Source: Sulfurimonas sp. (lineage in GTDB: Bacteria > Campylobacterota > Campylobacteria > Campylobacterales > Sulfurimonadaceae). Taken from it: a stretch of 11,484 nucleotides of DNA. This document shows, piece by piece, positions 1 through 6,866 of the stretch. How positions within the stretch are numbered: the first letter of the stretch is position 1; each line of letters starts with the position of its first letter. The stretch is from assembly GCA_021157485.1 (NCBI GenBank), contig JAGGWO010000100.1, positions 1-11,484 of the forward strand, read 5' to 3'. The notes under the pieces were generated by a model that was not told where the DNA came from, ran no database searches, and saw only the letters and a list, made by a program, of their open reading frames with translations. The position numbers and the translations under genes were made by a program.

Positions 1-99
1 GTTATAGATATATCAGAGTTAAATATTGATGATAGCTTTGAACTTCAGAGCGATGAAGTTTACTTAAATGCAGTAGTTACAAAAAAGGAAGTTAAATGA
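1..99 (+). CDS. 3' end of an unrecognised protein gene (partial)
   Basis: An open frame enters from the left edge and ends at a TGA at 97-99, giving the last 32 residues of a protein that begins outside the window. The visible tail is acidic, then ends in a short basic stretch (TKKEVK). Its stop overlaps the ATG of the next gene (ATGA junction), which is the arrangement of cotranscribed, translationally coupled genes, so it is likely real and in an operon with the FmdE-like gene. There is too little sequence to assign a family, and I do not recognise it. Confidence 0.6.
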   Translation, partial: VIDISELNIDDSFELQSDEVYLNAVVTKKEVK

Positions 100-695
100 G
101 TTATCCAAAATTTTATGATGCAGTAGAGAGTATAAAAGTAGTTGATCCATTATCAAATGTTTTAGGTGCCTTTGAAAATGGTATGTATGAGTTTAATTAT
201 TTAGATGTAGTGAAATCAGCAGGTCACAGTTGTCCAACAGTTGCAGGTGCATATATTATTACACAATCTGCTTTAAACGCACTCTATCCAAATGAGAGAG
301 CTGTTCGTGGAAATATTAAAGTAGAATTTTCAGAAGCGATGGAAGATGGTGTTGCTGGAGTTATATCAAATGTGGTTTCTCAGATAACAGGTGCAACTGA
401 TAAAAGTGGTTTTAAAGGTCTTGCAGGTAAGTTTGCACGTCACTCTTTAATGTCATTTAGCACAGATATAAATTCATCAGCTAGATTTACAAGAGTTGAT
501 AGTGGTAAAAGTGTTGATGTGACTTACAATCCATCATCAATTATGCCAAATCCAGCGATGCAACCATTAATGCAAAAAATTATGCAAGGAGCTGCAACTT
601 CTGATGAACTTCAAGAGTTCGGTAAACTTTGGCAAGACAGAGTACAGAGAATATTTGAAAATTTAGATGAAGTTGTTAGAGTAGAAGAGGTTTAG
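96..695 (+). CDS. FmdE-like domain protein
   Basis: This 199-residue protein has the signature of the FmdE family (named after a protein of the molybdenum formylmethanofuran dehydrogenase operon). The motif AGHSCPTVAGAY at residues 42-53 corresponds to the family's GH-x-CPG segment, with H44 and C46 as probable metal ligands, and a following glycine-rich segment (about 98-120, ITGATDKSGF to RHSLMSF) matches the next conserved block. That block commonly reads TGCT; here it is TGAT, so the cysteine is missing. No C-terminal zinc finger of the longer FmdE proteins is present, and there is no signal peptide or membrane segment, so it is probably cytoplasmic. The start is fixed by the ATGA overlap with the upstream gene, with a GGAAG-like ribosome site just before it. 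The role is unknown; methanofuran chemistry should not be inferred from the family name. The family call is from motif memory only. Confidence 0.7.
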   Translation: MSYPKFYDAVESIKVVDPLSNVLGAFENGMYEFNYLDVVKSAGHSCPTVAGAYIITQSALNALYPNERAVRGNIKVEFSEAMEDGVAGVISNVVSQITGATDKSGFKGLAGKFARHSLMSFSTDINSSARFTRVDSGKSVDVTYNPSSIMPNPAMQPLMQKIMQGAATSDELQEFGKLWQDRVQRIFENLDEVVRVEEV

Positions 696-708
696 AGCCT
701 AAAGCTAG

Positions 709-740
709 TTCCCAAGTTGTACTTGGGAATTTATATATAA
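709..740 (+). terminator. Hairpin terminator between convergent genes
   Basis: The arms TTCCCAAG (709-716) and CTTGGGAA (722-729) form a perfect 8-bp stem with a 5-nt loop, followed on the + strand by TTTATATATAA. It lies 13 nt after the FmdE-like stop and 17 nt beyond the stop of sppA, which runs toward it. The T-rich tail favours + strand termination. The same stem could also stop the minus-strand transcript, but its tail there (read as ACTAGCTTT) is poor in T. Confidence 0.7.
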
Positions 741-746
741 GACTGT

Positions 747-1616
747 TTATCTTAATATTAAAGATGGAAAGTAAGTGTTAAGAGTTACAGCCGTTGTTGC
801 TGATAACTTTTTCATCAGTTTGTCAAATTTATCCTCTTTGTTCCATACAGGCTTTAAAACGCCACTAAGTTCAGCTATTTTTAGTTTTGCATCATATGTC
901 ACACCTATTGAATCGACTAATCCAACATCTTTTGCTTGATGTGCTGTAAATATATGTGCATTTGCATACAAATCACGTTTTTTGATATCTAGCCCTCTAG
1001 CCTCTGCAACATCTTTAGTAAACATATCGTAAGTCCCTTGTATTACTTTATTAAGTTCATTCACTTCGTATGGAGTCCAAGGTCTATCTGTAGTTCCAAT
1101 TTGTTTATATTTACCAGCTTGAACACTCTGCGTTTTAATACCAATCTTATCCATAATATTACTCAGATCAGCGCCTTGCATAATAACACCGATACTTCCA
1201 ACCATAGAACCTGGATTTACCATGATTTCATCTGCCCAGATACTAGCATAGTAACTACCACTTGCAATAGTCCCTTTTGCATAAACTACAACAGGCTTTA
1301 CCTCTTTTAGTCTTTTAATAGCATAAGCTATCTCTACAGATGGAGCAACAGCACCACCGGGAGAATCAACTACAAGCAGTACTCCCTTGACATTAGAATT
1401 TTTTCTTGCATCTTCAATCTTCTCTAATACTTCTGTAACTTCCATTATTGGACCAACAAGATTTATCTGTTGTAGATTATTTGGTGTTAAGTCTTGCTCA
1501 CTTGCAGGTGCAAATATAAGAAATAGAATAAGCAGAAATATCATTGCCTTGAAGTGTTCTTGAATAAATTTCATAGGGACTGTAATTGGTAAAAATATTT
1601 TTCTGATTAGTTCCAT
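747..1616 (-). CDS. sppA: Signal peptide peptidase SppA, membrane serine protease
   Basis: SppA cleaves leftover signal peptides in the membrane using a Ser-Lys dyad. The 289-residue protein is the short form (E. coli SppA is about twice as long, with a tandem duplication). It has a basic N-terminus, one hydrophobic anchor at about residues 23-37, then a ClpP/crotonase-like protease domain. The family motifs are clear: DSPGG at 84-88, ASGSYY at 118-123 with S119 as probable nucleophile, GSMVGSIGV at 136-144, and GKYKQIG at 168-174 with K171 as the probable general base. Assignment of the dyad residues is by motif analogy. The ATG sits in a TAATG overlap with the stop of the upstream amidohydrolase gene, so its translation is probably coupled to that gene. 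The same pair sits beside the flagellar cluster in C. jejuni, as I recall it. Confidence 0.93.
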   Translation of the reverse strand: MELIRKIFLPITVPMKFIQEHFKAMIFLLILFLIFAPASEQDLTPNNLQQINLVGPIMEVTEVLEKIEDARKNSNVKGVLLVVDSPGGAVAPSVEIAYAIKRLKEVKPVVVYAKGTIASGSYYASIWADEIMVNPGSMVGSIGVIMQGADLSNIMDKIGIKTQSVQAGKYKQIGTTDRPWTPYEVNELNKVIQGTYDMFTKDVAEARGLDIKKRDLYANAHIFTAHQAKDVGLVDSIGVTYDAKLKIAELSGVLKPVWNKEDKFDKLMKKLSATTAVTLNTYFPSLILR

Positions 1617-2839
1617 TAGTTGTTTTCCTTTTTGAGTTCACCGTTAATGTAAACTTTTGATATATTATATCTATGAAGTATTAAATGAATAGCTAATTCC
1701 TCGTTAGGTTCTTTATCTAAGTCAAGAATAATCATATCTGCGTTTTTGCCTTCAGCTATTTCGCCAGTGTTTAATCCAAGTGCTTGGGCAGCATCTATTG
1801 TCACCCCTCTAATAAGAGCATTGGCAAAATCTAAAAGAGGAGCATCACTATGCATAAACAGAGATATTTTCATCTCTTCAAACAGGTCAAGTTTATAATT
1901 TGAACTTAGTCCGTCAGTTGCTACTATCCATCTAATATTTTTATCATTTAAGTTTTTGATATTAAGAGTTTTATTTCCTAGAAGTCTATTTGAAATTGGA
2001 CAGTGAATTACAGTATGTTTATTTGTAGAAATTGTTTCCAACTCGCTCTCATTAGCATTTGAAACATGAGTTAAAAGTACATTGTGTCCATCGAAATGAT
2101 CTAAAAATTCTTTTGCATCGCTGACATTAGATTTCTGTTTGAGAAGGTTCTCAAAGAACTCTTTAAAGTCGCCATCACTGCTATCTAACCAGTTGCGTTC
2201 CGCTTCACTCTCCATAAAGTGAGCGGTGAGTTTAAGCTTCTCGTTTTTTACGATTGCAAGAGCTTTTTTGATTAAAACTGGATGAACAGAGTAAGGTGAA
2301 TGAATTGCTACTGCTGGGTAAAAACCTTCACGTTTAACTGCTTTAGAAGCATCAACTCTTGAGGTAAAATCAGTAAATAGCGCGTCAGCCATAGTAGCTT
2401 GAGAACCTATAAGTTCATTAAAAAATACAACATTTTGAGCTGCATTTTCACACACTTCTAAGTCCATACCATGTGAACTAATTGCTCCAAAAGTTGTAAT
2501 TCCTGAATCTAGCATTGCATCAATAGCTTTTTCCATACACTCTTTGCCACACTCATTTATAAGATCTTCACGGTTTTCTATAACACTATAGAGCCAACCC
2601 ATAAAGTCACCATAGCTAAGTTCCGTTTTATTACCACTAAACTCTATATGAACGTGAGCATTGATAAGTCCTGGCATAAGTAGAGAGTTCTCTCTTAGTG
2701 TTGTTACCTTTGCAGTTTGAAACTCTTCAATCAACTCATCAAAAGGAGCTATTTTTTTAATGGTTTTATCAAATGCTACTGACATATTGGTAGAAACTTT
2801 GTCTCTCATAAGTATGTAGTGGGGTGTTATTATTTGCAT
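1616..2839 (-). CDS. mqnF: Amidohydrolase, probable aminofutalosine deaminase of menaquinone synthesis
   Basis: This 407-residue protein belongs to the metal-dependent amidohydrolase superfamily (deaminase/chlorohydrolase branch). Metal-site motifs appear in order: PGLINAHVHIEFSG at 56-69 with H62 and H64, HSPYSVHP at 180-187, TAHFMES at 205-211 with H207 and E210, HCPISN at 279-284, and ATDGLSSN at 307-314 with D309. The C-terminal segment GEIAEGKNADMIILD (359-373) is the usual closing beta-sandwich of this superfamily. Epsilonproteobacterial members of this type, next to sppA, were shown to deaminate 6-amino-6-deoxyfutalosine to futalosine, a step in the futalosine route to menaquinone. The specific substrate here is an inference from family resemblance and neighbours; another deaminase activity is possible. 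A TATAAT-like box lies upstream and the gene overlaps sppA by one base. No promoter separates the two. Confidence 0.82.
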   Translation of the reverse strand: MQIITPHYILMRDKVSTNMSVAFDKTIKKIAPFDELIEEFQTAKVTTLRENSLLMPGLINAHVHIEFSGNKTELSYGDFMGWLYSVIENREDLINECGKECMEKAIDAMLDSGITTFGAISSHGMDLEVCENAAQNVVFFNELIGSQATMADALFTDFTSRVDASKAVKREGFYPAVAIHSPYSVHPVLIKKALAIVKNEKLKLTAHFMESEAERNWLDSSDGDFKEFFENLLKQKSNVSDAKEFLDHFDGHNVLLTHVSNANESELETISTNKHTVIHCPISNRLLGNKTLNIKNLNDKNIRWIVATDGLSSNYKLDLFEEMKISLFMHSDAPLLDFANALIRGVTIDAAQALGLNTGEIAEGKNADMIILDLDKEPNEELAIHLILHRYNISKVYINGELKKENN

Positions 2840-2978
2840 TTATTATCTTTTAGTTAATTTTATATGGAGAATTATACACTTATTTTCTCTTAATATGTAT
2901 TCTTTAATAAGCTTTGATTATATTAATTAAGCTAAAAAAGATTATTATTTTTATATACTAAAAGTAGAAGGAAAGGCT
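2840..2978. promoter_or_regulatory. Divergent intergenic region with promoters in both directions
   Basis: This 139-nt, very AT-rich gap separates the leftward amidohydrolase gene from the rightward 110-residue gene. On the minus strand, TATAAT (complement of 2871-2876, preceded by GTG) is a strong -10 candidate with its start about 25 nt before the amidohydrolase ATG. On the plus strand, TATACT (2954-2959) is a -10 candidate for the gene at 2979. Neither has a good -35 box, which is usual for the main sigma factor in Campylobacterota. An AAGGA ribosome site at 2968-2972 precedes the rightward gene by six bases. No operator palindrome stood out. Confidence 0.55.
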
Positions 2979-3311
2979 ATGAAACATCATATTAAATTTG
3001 AAAATCTTGAAAACGAGTTAGTTGATTTGCAAGAAGTGCTGAAAAATAGTTTACAAAATGAGGTTTTAGCTATCAAAAAAATAGATAAAAGTTGTGAAAA
3101 ATTTAAAAATGTAGCAGATGATTTTTCCGATTTAGATTCTGCAGAATATGTTATTTTTTCTAAATTTATGGGTAAAGAGTACCACAATTTAGAAACTTTT
3201 ATTTTTGTAGATTCTACTGGAAAAAGTGTTTGTAACCTTTCAGGTAGAGAAATAGAACTATATAATATGATAAAAGATTGTGACAACCTCATTGAATCAC
3301 AGGATTACTAA
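2979..3311 (+). CDS. Small hypothetical protein, acidic with helical N-terminus
   Basis: I do not recognise this 110-residue protein. Evidence that it is real: an AAGGA ribosome site six bases before the ATG, a -10-like TATACT just upstream, and base composition like its neighbours. Residues 1-50 are rich in Leu, Glu, Lys and Asn with a spacing suggesting one or two amphipathic helices, possibly a short coiled coil. The rest (about 57-85) looks beta-rich, followed by a final acidic helix. Two cysteines (C39, C85) and a third near the end (C96) do not form a CxxC pair. There is no signal peptide or membrane segment, so it is probably cytoplasmic. It stands alone between the two conserved blocks, and the gap of 83 nt before aroQ holds a further possible promoter. 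An antisense open frame over the same bases is judged a shadow. Confidence 0.7.
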   Translation: MKHHIKFENLENELVDLQEVLKNSLQNEVLAIKKIDKSCEKFKNVADDFSDLDSAEYVIFSKFMGKEYHNLETFIFVDSTGKSVCNLSGREIELYNMIKDCDNLIESQDY

Positions 3312-3394
3312 GTTTAATAAAATATATTGATTGTAACTCTTTTTAATATTATTTTGGATAAAATCATCCTCATAAAGATTTTAAAAGGTACAAA
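3312..3394 (+). promoter_or_regulatory. Probable promoter of the aroQ-flagellar-mnmA operon
   Basis: This 83-nt AT-rich gap is the only sizeable non-coding stretch before a tightly packed ten-gene array, so the main promoter of the array should lie here. TAAAAT at 3359-3364 is the best -10 candidate, giving a leader of about 25 nt; T-rich blocks at 3340-3355 precede it, as is common in Campylobacterota promoters. No good -35 box is present at the right spacing (TTGATT at 3327-3332 is too far). I saw no sigma-54 type GG-N10-GC element. AAAAGG at 3383-3388 is the aroQ ribosome site, six bases from the ATG. Confidence 0.45.
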
Positions 3395-3880
3395 ATGAAA
3401 ATAGTAGTTATCCAAGGTCCAAATTTAAATATGTTAGGTGTTCGTGAGCAGAATATTTACGGCCCAATGAAGTTAGAGCAGATTCATGCACAGATGAAAG
3501 ATGTTGCAACTCAAAATGGTGTAGAAATAGAGTTTTTTCAGAGTAATCTTGAAGGTGAAATGGTAGATAAAATTCAAGAGTGTTACGGCGAAGCTAATGG
3601 TATTATTATAAACGCAGCAGCATATACTCACACATCAATCGCTATTCGTGATGCAATTACTGCAGTAAATCTTCCAACTATTGAAGTTCATATCAGTAAT
3701 ATTCATAGACGTGAAGAGTTTAGAAAAGATAACATGATAGCACCAGTTTGTACATCATCAGTTGTAGGTTTTGGTCCTTTTGGATACCACTTAGCGATGA
3801 TGGGAATGTTGCAAATTATGAGTGAAATGAAAGCAGCTCAAGAGATGCAAGCTGAACAAGCTTCTGGGGAAGCTAAGTAG
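3395..3880 (+). CDS. aroQ: Type II 3-dehydroquinate dehydratase (shikimate pathway)
   Basis: AroQ removes water from 3-dehydroquinate to give 3-dehydroshikimate, the third step toward chorismate and aromatic amino acids; it is a cytoplasmic dodecamer. At 161 residues it is slightly longer than usual (about 145-150) because of an Ala/Glu/Met-rich tail after residue 145. The family motifs are complete: [11 protein letters not shown] at 8-18 with R17, IYG at 21-23 with the catalytic Y22, [13 protein letters not shown] at 48-60, [10 protein letters not shown] at 72-81 with N73, EVHISN at 97-102 with the catalytic H99, and R110 near the start of the next segment. It opens the operon, and folK follows after four bases. 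Chorismate feeds folate synthesis, so the pairing with folK makes some metabolic sense. Confidence 0.96.
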   Translation: MKIVVIQGPNLNMLGVREQNIYGPMKLEQIHAQMKDVATQNGVEIEFFQSNLEGEMVDKIQECYGEANGIIINAAAYTHTSIAIRDAITAVNLPTIEVHISNIHRREEFRKDNMIAPVCTSSVVGFGPFGYHLAMMGMLQIMSEMKAAQEMQAEQASGEAK

Positions 3881-3884
3881 TTTT

Positions 3885-4373
3885 ATGTACTTAAAGCGTA
3901 AGTTAAATGATGATTTATTAATCTTCAAAGGCTTGCGTTTTCCATATAAAGCAAATTTCAAAAACTCTCACAGATATCAGACGATAGTTGGTATTGGTGG
4001 AAATATTGGAGATGTTAAAAGAAGATTTGAGCATCTTTTTGTTGAGATTAAAAGAGATAAAAGAGTTGAGCTTTTAGAAACGGCATTGATTTTGAAAAAT
4101 CCTCCTTTTGGTTTTAAAGACCAGGATGATTTTTTTAACTCAATCATTGTTTTAAAGACTAATATGCAGCCATATCTGTTTTTAGATTACTTAATGAGAT
4201 TAGAGAAAAAATTTGGCAGACGTAGAAGTTTTGCAAATGCACCAAGGACGTTAGATTTGGACATCATATTTTTTGATAACAGAATTATTAATAGTAAAAA
4301 ACTTACAGTTCCTCACCCCTCATGGTCTAAAAGAGAGAGTGTTATTATTCCCCTATCAGGTCTGAATTTATGA
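3885..4373 (+). CDS. folK: HPPK, 6-hydroxymethyl-7,8-dihydropterin pyrophosphokinase (folate synthesis)
   Basis: FolK transfers pyrophosphate from ATP to 6-hydroxymethyl-7,8-dihydropterin, just before the dihydropteroate synthase step. Core motifs are present: GIGGNIGD at 36-43, FFNS at 83-86 (pterin-binding Asn N85), GRRRSFANAPRTLDLDI at 111-127 with the two magnesium-binding aspartates D124 and D126, and PHPSWSKRE at 143-151. The fold normally begins near residue 33 here, so about 30 residues form an N-terminal extension (basic and hydrophobic, without a clean signal peptide). The chosen ATG has only a distant GGGGA sequence (about 14 bases upstream). I saw no better in-frame ATG before the core, so the extension is probably real. 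The gene overlaps flhF by four bases (ATGA). Confidence 0.93.
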   Translation: MYLKRKLNDDLLIFKGLRFPYKANFKNSHRYQTIVGIGGNIGDVKRRFEHLFVEIKRDKRVELLETALILKNPPFGFKDQDDFFNSIIVLKTNMQPYLFLDYLMRLEKKFGRRRSFANAPRTLDLDIIFFDNRIINSKKLTVPHPSWSKRESVIIPLSGLNL

Positions 4374-5638
4374 AGATATTAACATTTACAGGTAGAACAC
4401 CATCGGAGGCCCTCAAAAAAGCAAAGATGGAAGTTGGCGATGAGGGAATGCTTATCGAGACTAGAGAAATTCAGAAAAAAGCTCTTGGTAAAGAAGCACT
4501 TTATGAAATAGTAATTGGTATTGAAGAAGATATGATACCAAGTACATATATTAAGCAAAAACCTTTAACACAACAGCGTCCTGTAAAAAAAGAGAGTGAA
4601 GAGATACTTTTTGATATCTCAAACGCAGCAAAGCAGATTTCACAAATTTCTGAAGTGACAACTCCAGAGTTTGAATATGGACAAACTGCTCAACCACAAG
4701 CTTCATATGAGCCAAAAGAGTTAAAAGAGATAAAATCTGAGATAAATAAACTCGGCGATAAAGTAAAAATAATCCAAAATATGTTTTGGGATGAAAAATC
4801 ACCAGACATAGAGTCTCAAATACCGGCAGAGTTTGCTGAGATATATCGTTTAGCTTCACAGAGCGGAATGAATAAAGATCATCTCGATGAGTTAATGAAA
4901 ATTACTTTAGAGCATATGCCATTTAAAATGAAAGAGAATTCTGCAACTGTGAAGAGATACTTTCAGACTATTCTTAGAAAAATGGTTCCAATTAGAATGG
5001 AAAGTATGCCAAATGTAGGAACTAAAAAAGTGATTATGCTGGTTGGTCCTACTGGTGTTGGTAAGACAACATCTATCGCAAAGCTTGCAGCAAGATACTC
5101 ATTTTTAATGCAGAAAAAATATAAGGTAGGTTTAGTTGTTTTAGATACTTACCGTATTGGTGCAGTTGAGCAGTTAATGCAGTATGCAAGAATGATGAAG
5201 CTTGGAATTGAGACTGTTGTTGATCCTCCAGAGTTTTCTAGTGCTTTAGAATCACTGAAATATTGTGACTATATCTTAATAGATACAATGGGTTCAAGCC
5301 CTTATGATAAAGGTAAGATTGAGAAAATATATGAGTGCTTAGAAGCAAATACAACAGAGTACAATGTAGATGTTGTTTTAGTAATGCCAAGCTCTATTAA
5401 GTATGAGGATCTTAAAGTTACATATGATAACTTTTCATCTTTAGGTGTAGATACTTTAATGTTTACAAAGCTGGATGAGACGATGGGCTTTGGAAATATT
5501 TTCTCACTTGCGTATGAGACAAAAAAACCTATAAGTTACTTCTCTGTTGGGCAAGAAGTTCCAGAAGATTTAGTAAGAGCTAGTAGTGATTTTCTTGTAG
5601 ATTGTTTGCTCAATGGATTTAACAGGAGTAAAGCGTGA
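4370..5638 (+). CDS. flhF: Flagellar biosynthesis GTPase FlhF (SRP family)
   Basis: FlhF is the third SRP-type GTPase, related to Ffh and FtsY. It localises to the cell pole, marks where the flagellum is built and recruits early basal-body parts; in C. jejuni it is also needed for sigma-54 flagellar gene expression. The 422 residues comprise a B domain (1-140, variable and charged after residue 60), an N-type helical domain (about 150-215) and the G domain (about 218-420). GTPase motifs: GPTGVGKTTS at 226-235 (P-loop), DTYRIGAVEQL at 259-269, DTMGSS at 305-310 where SRP GTPases usually have DTAGR, TKLDE at 366-370 (guanine specificity) and VGQEVPEDL at 393-401. The loss of the arginine in the G3 motif is notable. 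The start overlaps the folK stop and the end overlaps the flhG start by four bases, so expression with its regulator FlhG is coupled. Confidence 0.96.
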   Translation: MKILTFTGRTPSEALKKAKMEVGDEGMLIETREIQKKALGKEALYEIVIGIEEDMIPSTYIKQKPLTQQRPVKKESEEILFDISNAAKQISQISEVTTPEFEYGQTAQPQASYEPKELKEIKSEINKLGDKVKIIQNMFWDEKSPDIESQIPAEFAEIYRLASQSGMNKDHLDELMKITLEHMPFKMKENSATVKRYFQTILRKMVPIRMESMPNVGTKKVIMLVGPTGVGKTTSIAKLAARYSFLMQKKYKVGLVVLDTYRIGAVEQLMQYARMMKLGIETVVDPPEFSSALESLKYCDYILIDTMGSSPYDKGKIEKIYECLEANTTEYNVDVVLVMPSSIKYEDLKVTYDNFSSLGVDTLMFTKLDETMGFGNIFSLAYETKKPISYFSVGQEVPEDLVRASSDFLVDCLLNGFNRSKA

Positions 5639-6519
5639 TAGGTCATCAGGCTGAAAAGCTTGAAGAGTTAGTTGCTTCAAGTGCTAAGTCTCAGGCAAAA
5701 AAATCTAAAAAAACACGCTTTATTGCTATTACAAGTGGAAAGGGTGGTGTCGGTAAAAGTACAATTAGCTCAAACCTAGCCTATACCCTTTCTCAACAAG
5801 GATTAAACGTAGGTATTTTTGATGCAGATATAGGCCTTGCAAATTTAGATGTTATGTTTAATGTTAAAATTAAAAAAAATATTTTACATGTCCTAAAAGG
5901 TGAAGCTACAGTTTCAGATATTTTAATTCCTATTACTAGAAATCTTATTTTAATTCCTGGTGAGAGTGGTGATGAGATACTGAAATATGCTGATGCAGCA
6001 CTTTTTGAACGTTTTATGGAAGAGGCACAAGTCCTTGATAAACTTGATGTAATGATAATTGATACAGGTGCTGGAATAGGTGAGCATATTCAAATGTTTT
6101 TAAATGCAGCAGATGATGTGATTGTTGTAACAGTACCAGACCCAGCGGCTATTACAGATGCCTATGCTACGATTAAAACTATTGCCACACTAAGAAATGA
6201 CGTTGGAATGATAATGAATCAAGTCAAGAGTGAAAAAGAGGCTCGTGCGGTTTTTGATAAAATAAAAAAAGTCGCTCTAGCTAATATTGGTCCGGAATTA
6301 GATCTGAAATTAATAGGAAAAATCAACTCTGACACTAAGGTTTCGACTTCAGTAAAACAGAGAGCTCTTTTTAGTGTTTTATATCCATCATCTGGAGCAT
6401 ATAGAGATATCCAGGAGATTGTAAAGGTTATAGTTTCTAAGCTGGAACGAAATATGCTAGTTACATCAAGTGAAAGCGGTCTATCTGGACTGTTTAAGAG
6501 ATTGATTCAACATTTTTAA
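5635..6519 (+). CDS. flhG: Flagellar number regulator FlhG, MinD-like ATPase
   Basis: FlhG (also YlxH, FleN or MinD2) is a ParA/MinD ATPase that binds FlhF, stimulates its GTPase and limits flagellar number; in C. jejuni it also affects division placement. The start is GTG at 5635, supported by AGGAG (5624-5628) six bases upstream and by the GTGA overlap with the flhF stop. In the 294 residues, the deviant Walker A is SGKGGVGKST (34-43), the switch segment is DADIGLANLD (63-72), the Walker B region is IIDTGAGI (141-148), and the adenine-side segment contains MNQV (194-197). The last nine residues (LFKRLIQHF) form an amphipathic basic helix like the MinD membrane-targeting sequence. The N-terminal FlhF-activating motif is usually DQAxxLR; here residues 4-10 read HQAEKLE, retaining the Gln, Ala and Leu only. 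Confidence 0.95.
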   Translation: MIGHQAEKLEELVASSAKSQAKKSKKTRFIAITSGKGGVGKSTISSNLAYTLSQQGLNVGIFDADIGLANLDVMFNVKIKKNILHVLKGEATVSDILIPITRNLILIPGESGDEILKYADAALFERFMEEAQVLDKLDVMIIDTGAGIGEHIQMFLNAADDVIVVTVPDPAAITDAYATIKTIATLRNDVGMIMNQVKSEKEARAVFDKIKKVALANIGPELDLKLIGKINSDTKVSTSVKQRALFSVLYPSSGAYRDIQEIVKVIVSKLERNMLVTSSESGLSGLFKRLIQHF

Positions 6520-6530
6520 GTGGGTTTTGC

Positions 6531-6866
6531 ATGCTAGGTGAGAATTTTGTATATTTTTTTACTGTTCAGGGTTTTTTTATTGGTATTATATTTGGTATCC
6601 TAAAATCCTTTGATGCAGAGGGCCTACTTGTATATACATTTTTTATTACTACATTTTTTTACCTATTCTCACATATAATTATTGCCCTCTATTTTAGAAC
6701 TATTACTGCTAAAGCCTATAACTTTCCAAAAGAACTACATGAAAAAGAGTTAGATATTTTTGTTAAAGAGATAAATAAGAGAGAAAAGCTTATAGACTCT
6801 GCTTGTAAGATTACAGATGTTGCAGTCAGAATGAACTCCCGTGATGCAGTTGGGAAAAAAGCATGA
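6531..6866 (+). CDS. Small two-helix membrane protein of the flagellar operon
   Basis: This 111-residue protein has no function I can name. It has two strongly hydrophobic segments at about 6-24 and 31-55, joined by a short loop (KSFDAE), then a charged, mostly helical tail (about 57-111) rich in Lys, Glu and Asp. The basic residues after the second segment suggest the tail faces the cytoplasm, with both termini inside. It sits 11 bases after flhG, the largest gap inside the array, and overlaps fliA by four bases, so it is cotranscribed. C. jejuni has a small integral membrane protein (Cj0062c) at the same place, as I recall, so it is probably a conserved part of the cluster and not a chance frame. 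A role in anchoring FlhF/FlhG or in FliA control is only a guess. The ribosome site is weak (GTGGG). Confidence 0.85.
   Translation: MLGENFVYFFTVQGFFIGIIFGILKSFDAEGLLVYTFFITTFFYLFSHIIIALYFRTITAKAYNFPKELHEKELDIFVKEINKREKLIDSACKITDVAVRMNSRDAVGKKA

Noticed and set aside
1038-1310. Open frame of 90 codons on the + strand
   Set aside because: It is antisense to the conserved protease domain of sppA, with an unlikely composition and no ribosome site; a shadow.
2987-3292. Open frame of 101 codons on the - strand
   Set aside because: It mirrors the 110-residue + strand gene, which has the better ribosome site and promoter; its Ser/Phe-rich product looks like an antisense translation.
3312-3394. Possible sigma-54 promoter before the flagellar array
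   Set aside because: GG at 3356-3357 is not followed by GC at the required spacing (CC is found), so the -24/-12 pattern fails.
4551-4859. Open frame on the - strand inside flhF
   Set aside because: It lies over the variable B-domain linker of FlhF, has no ribosome site, and shows no family signature.
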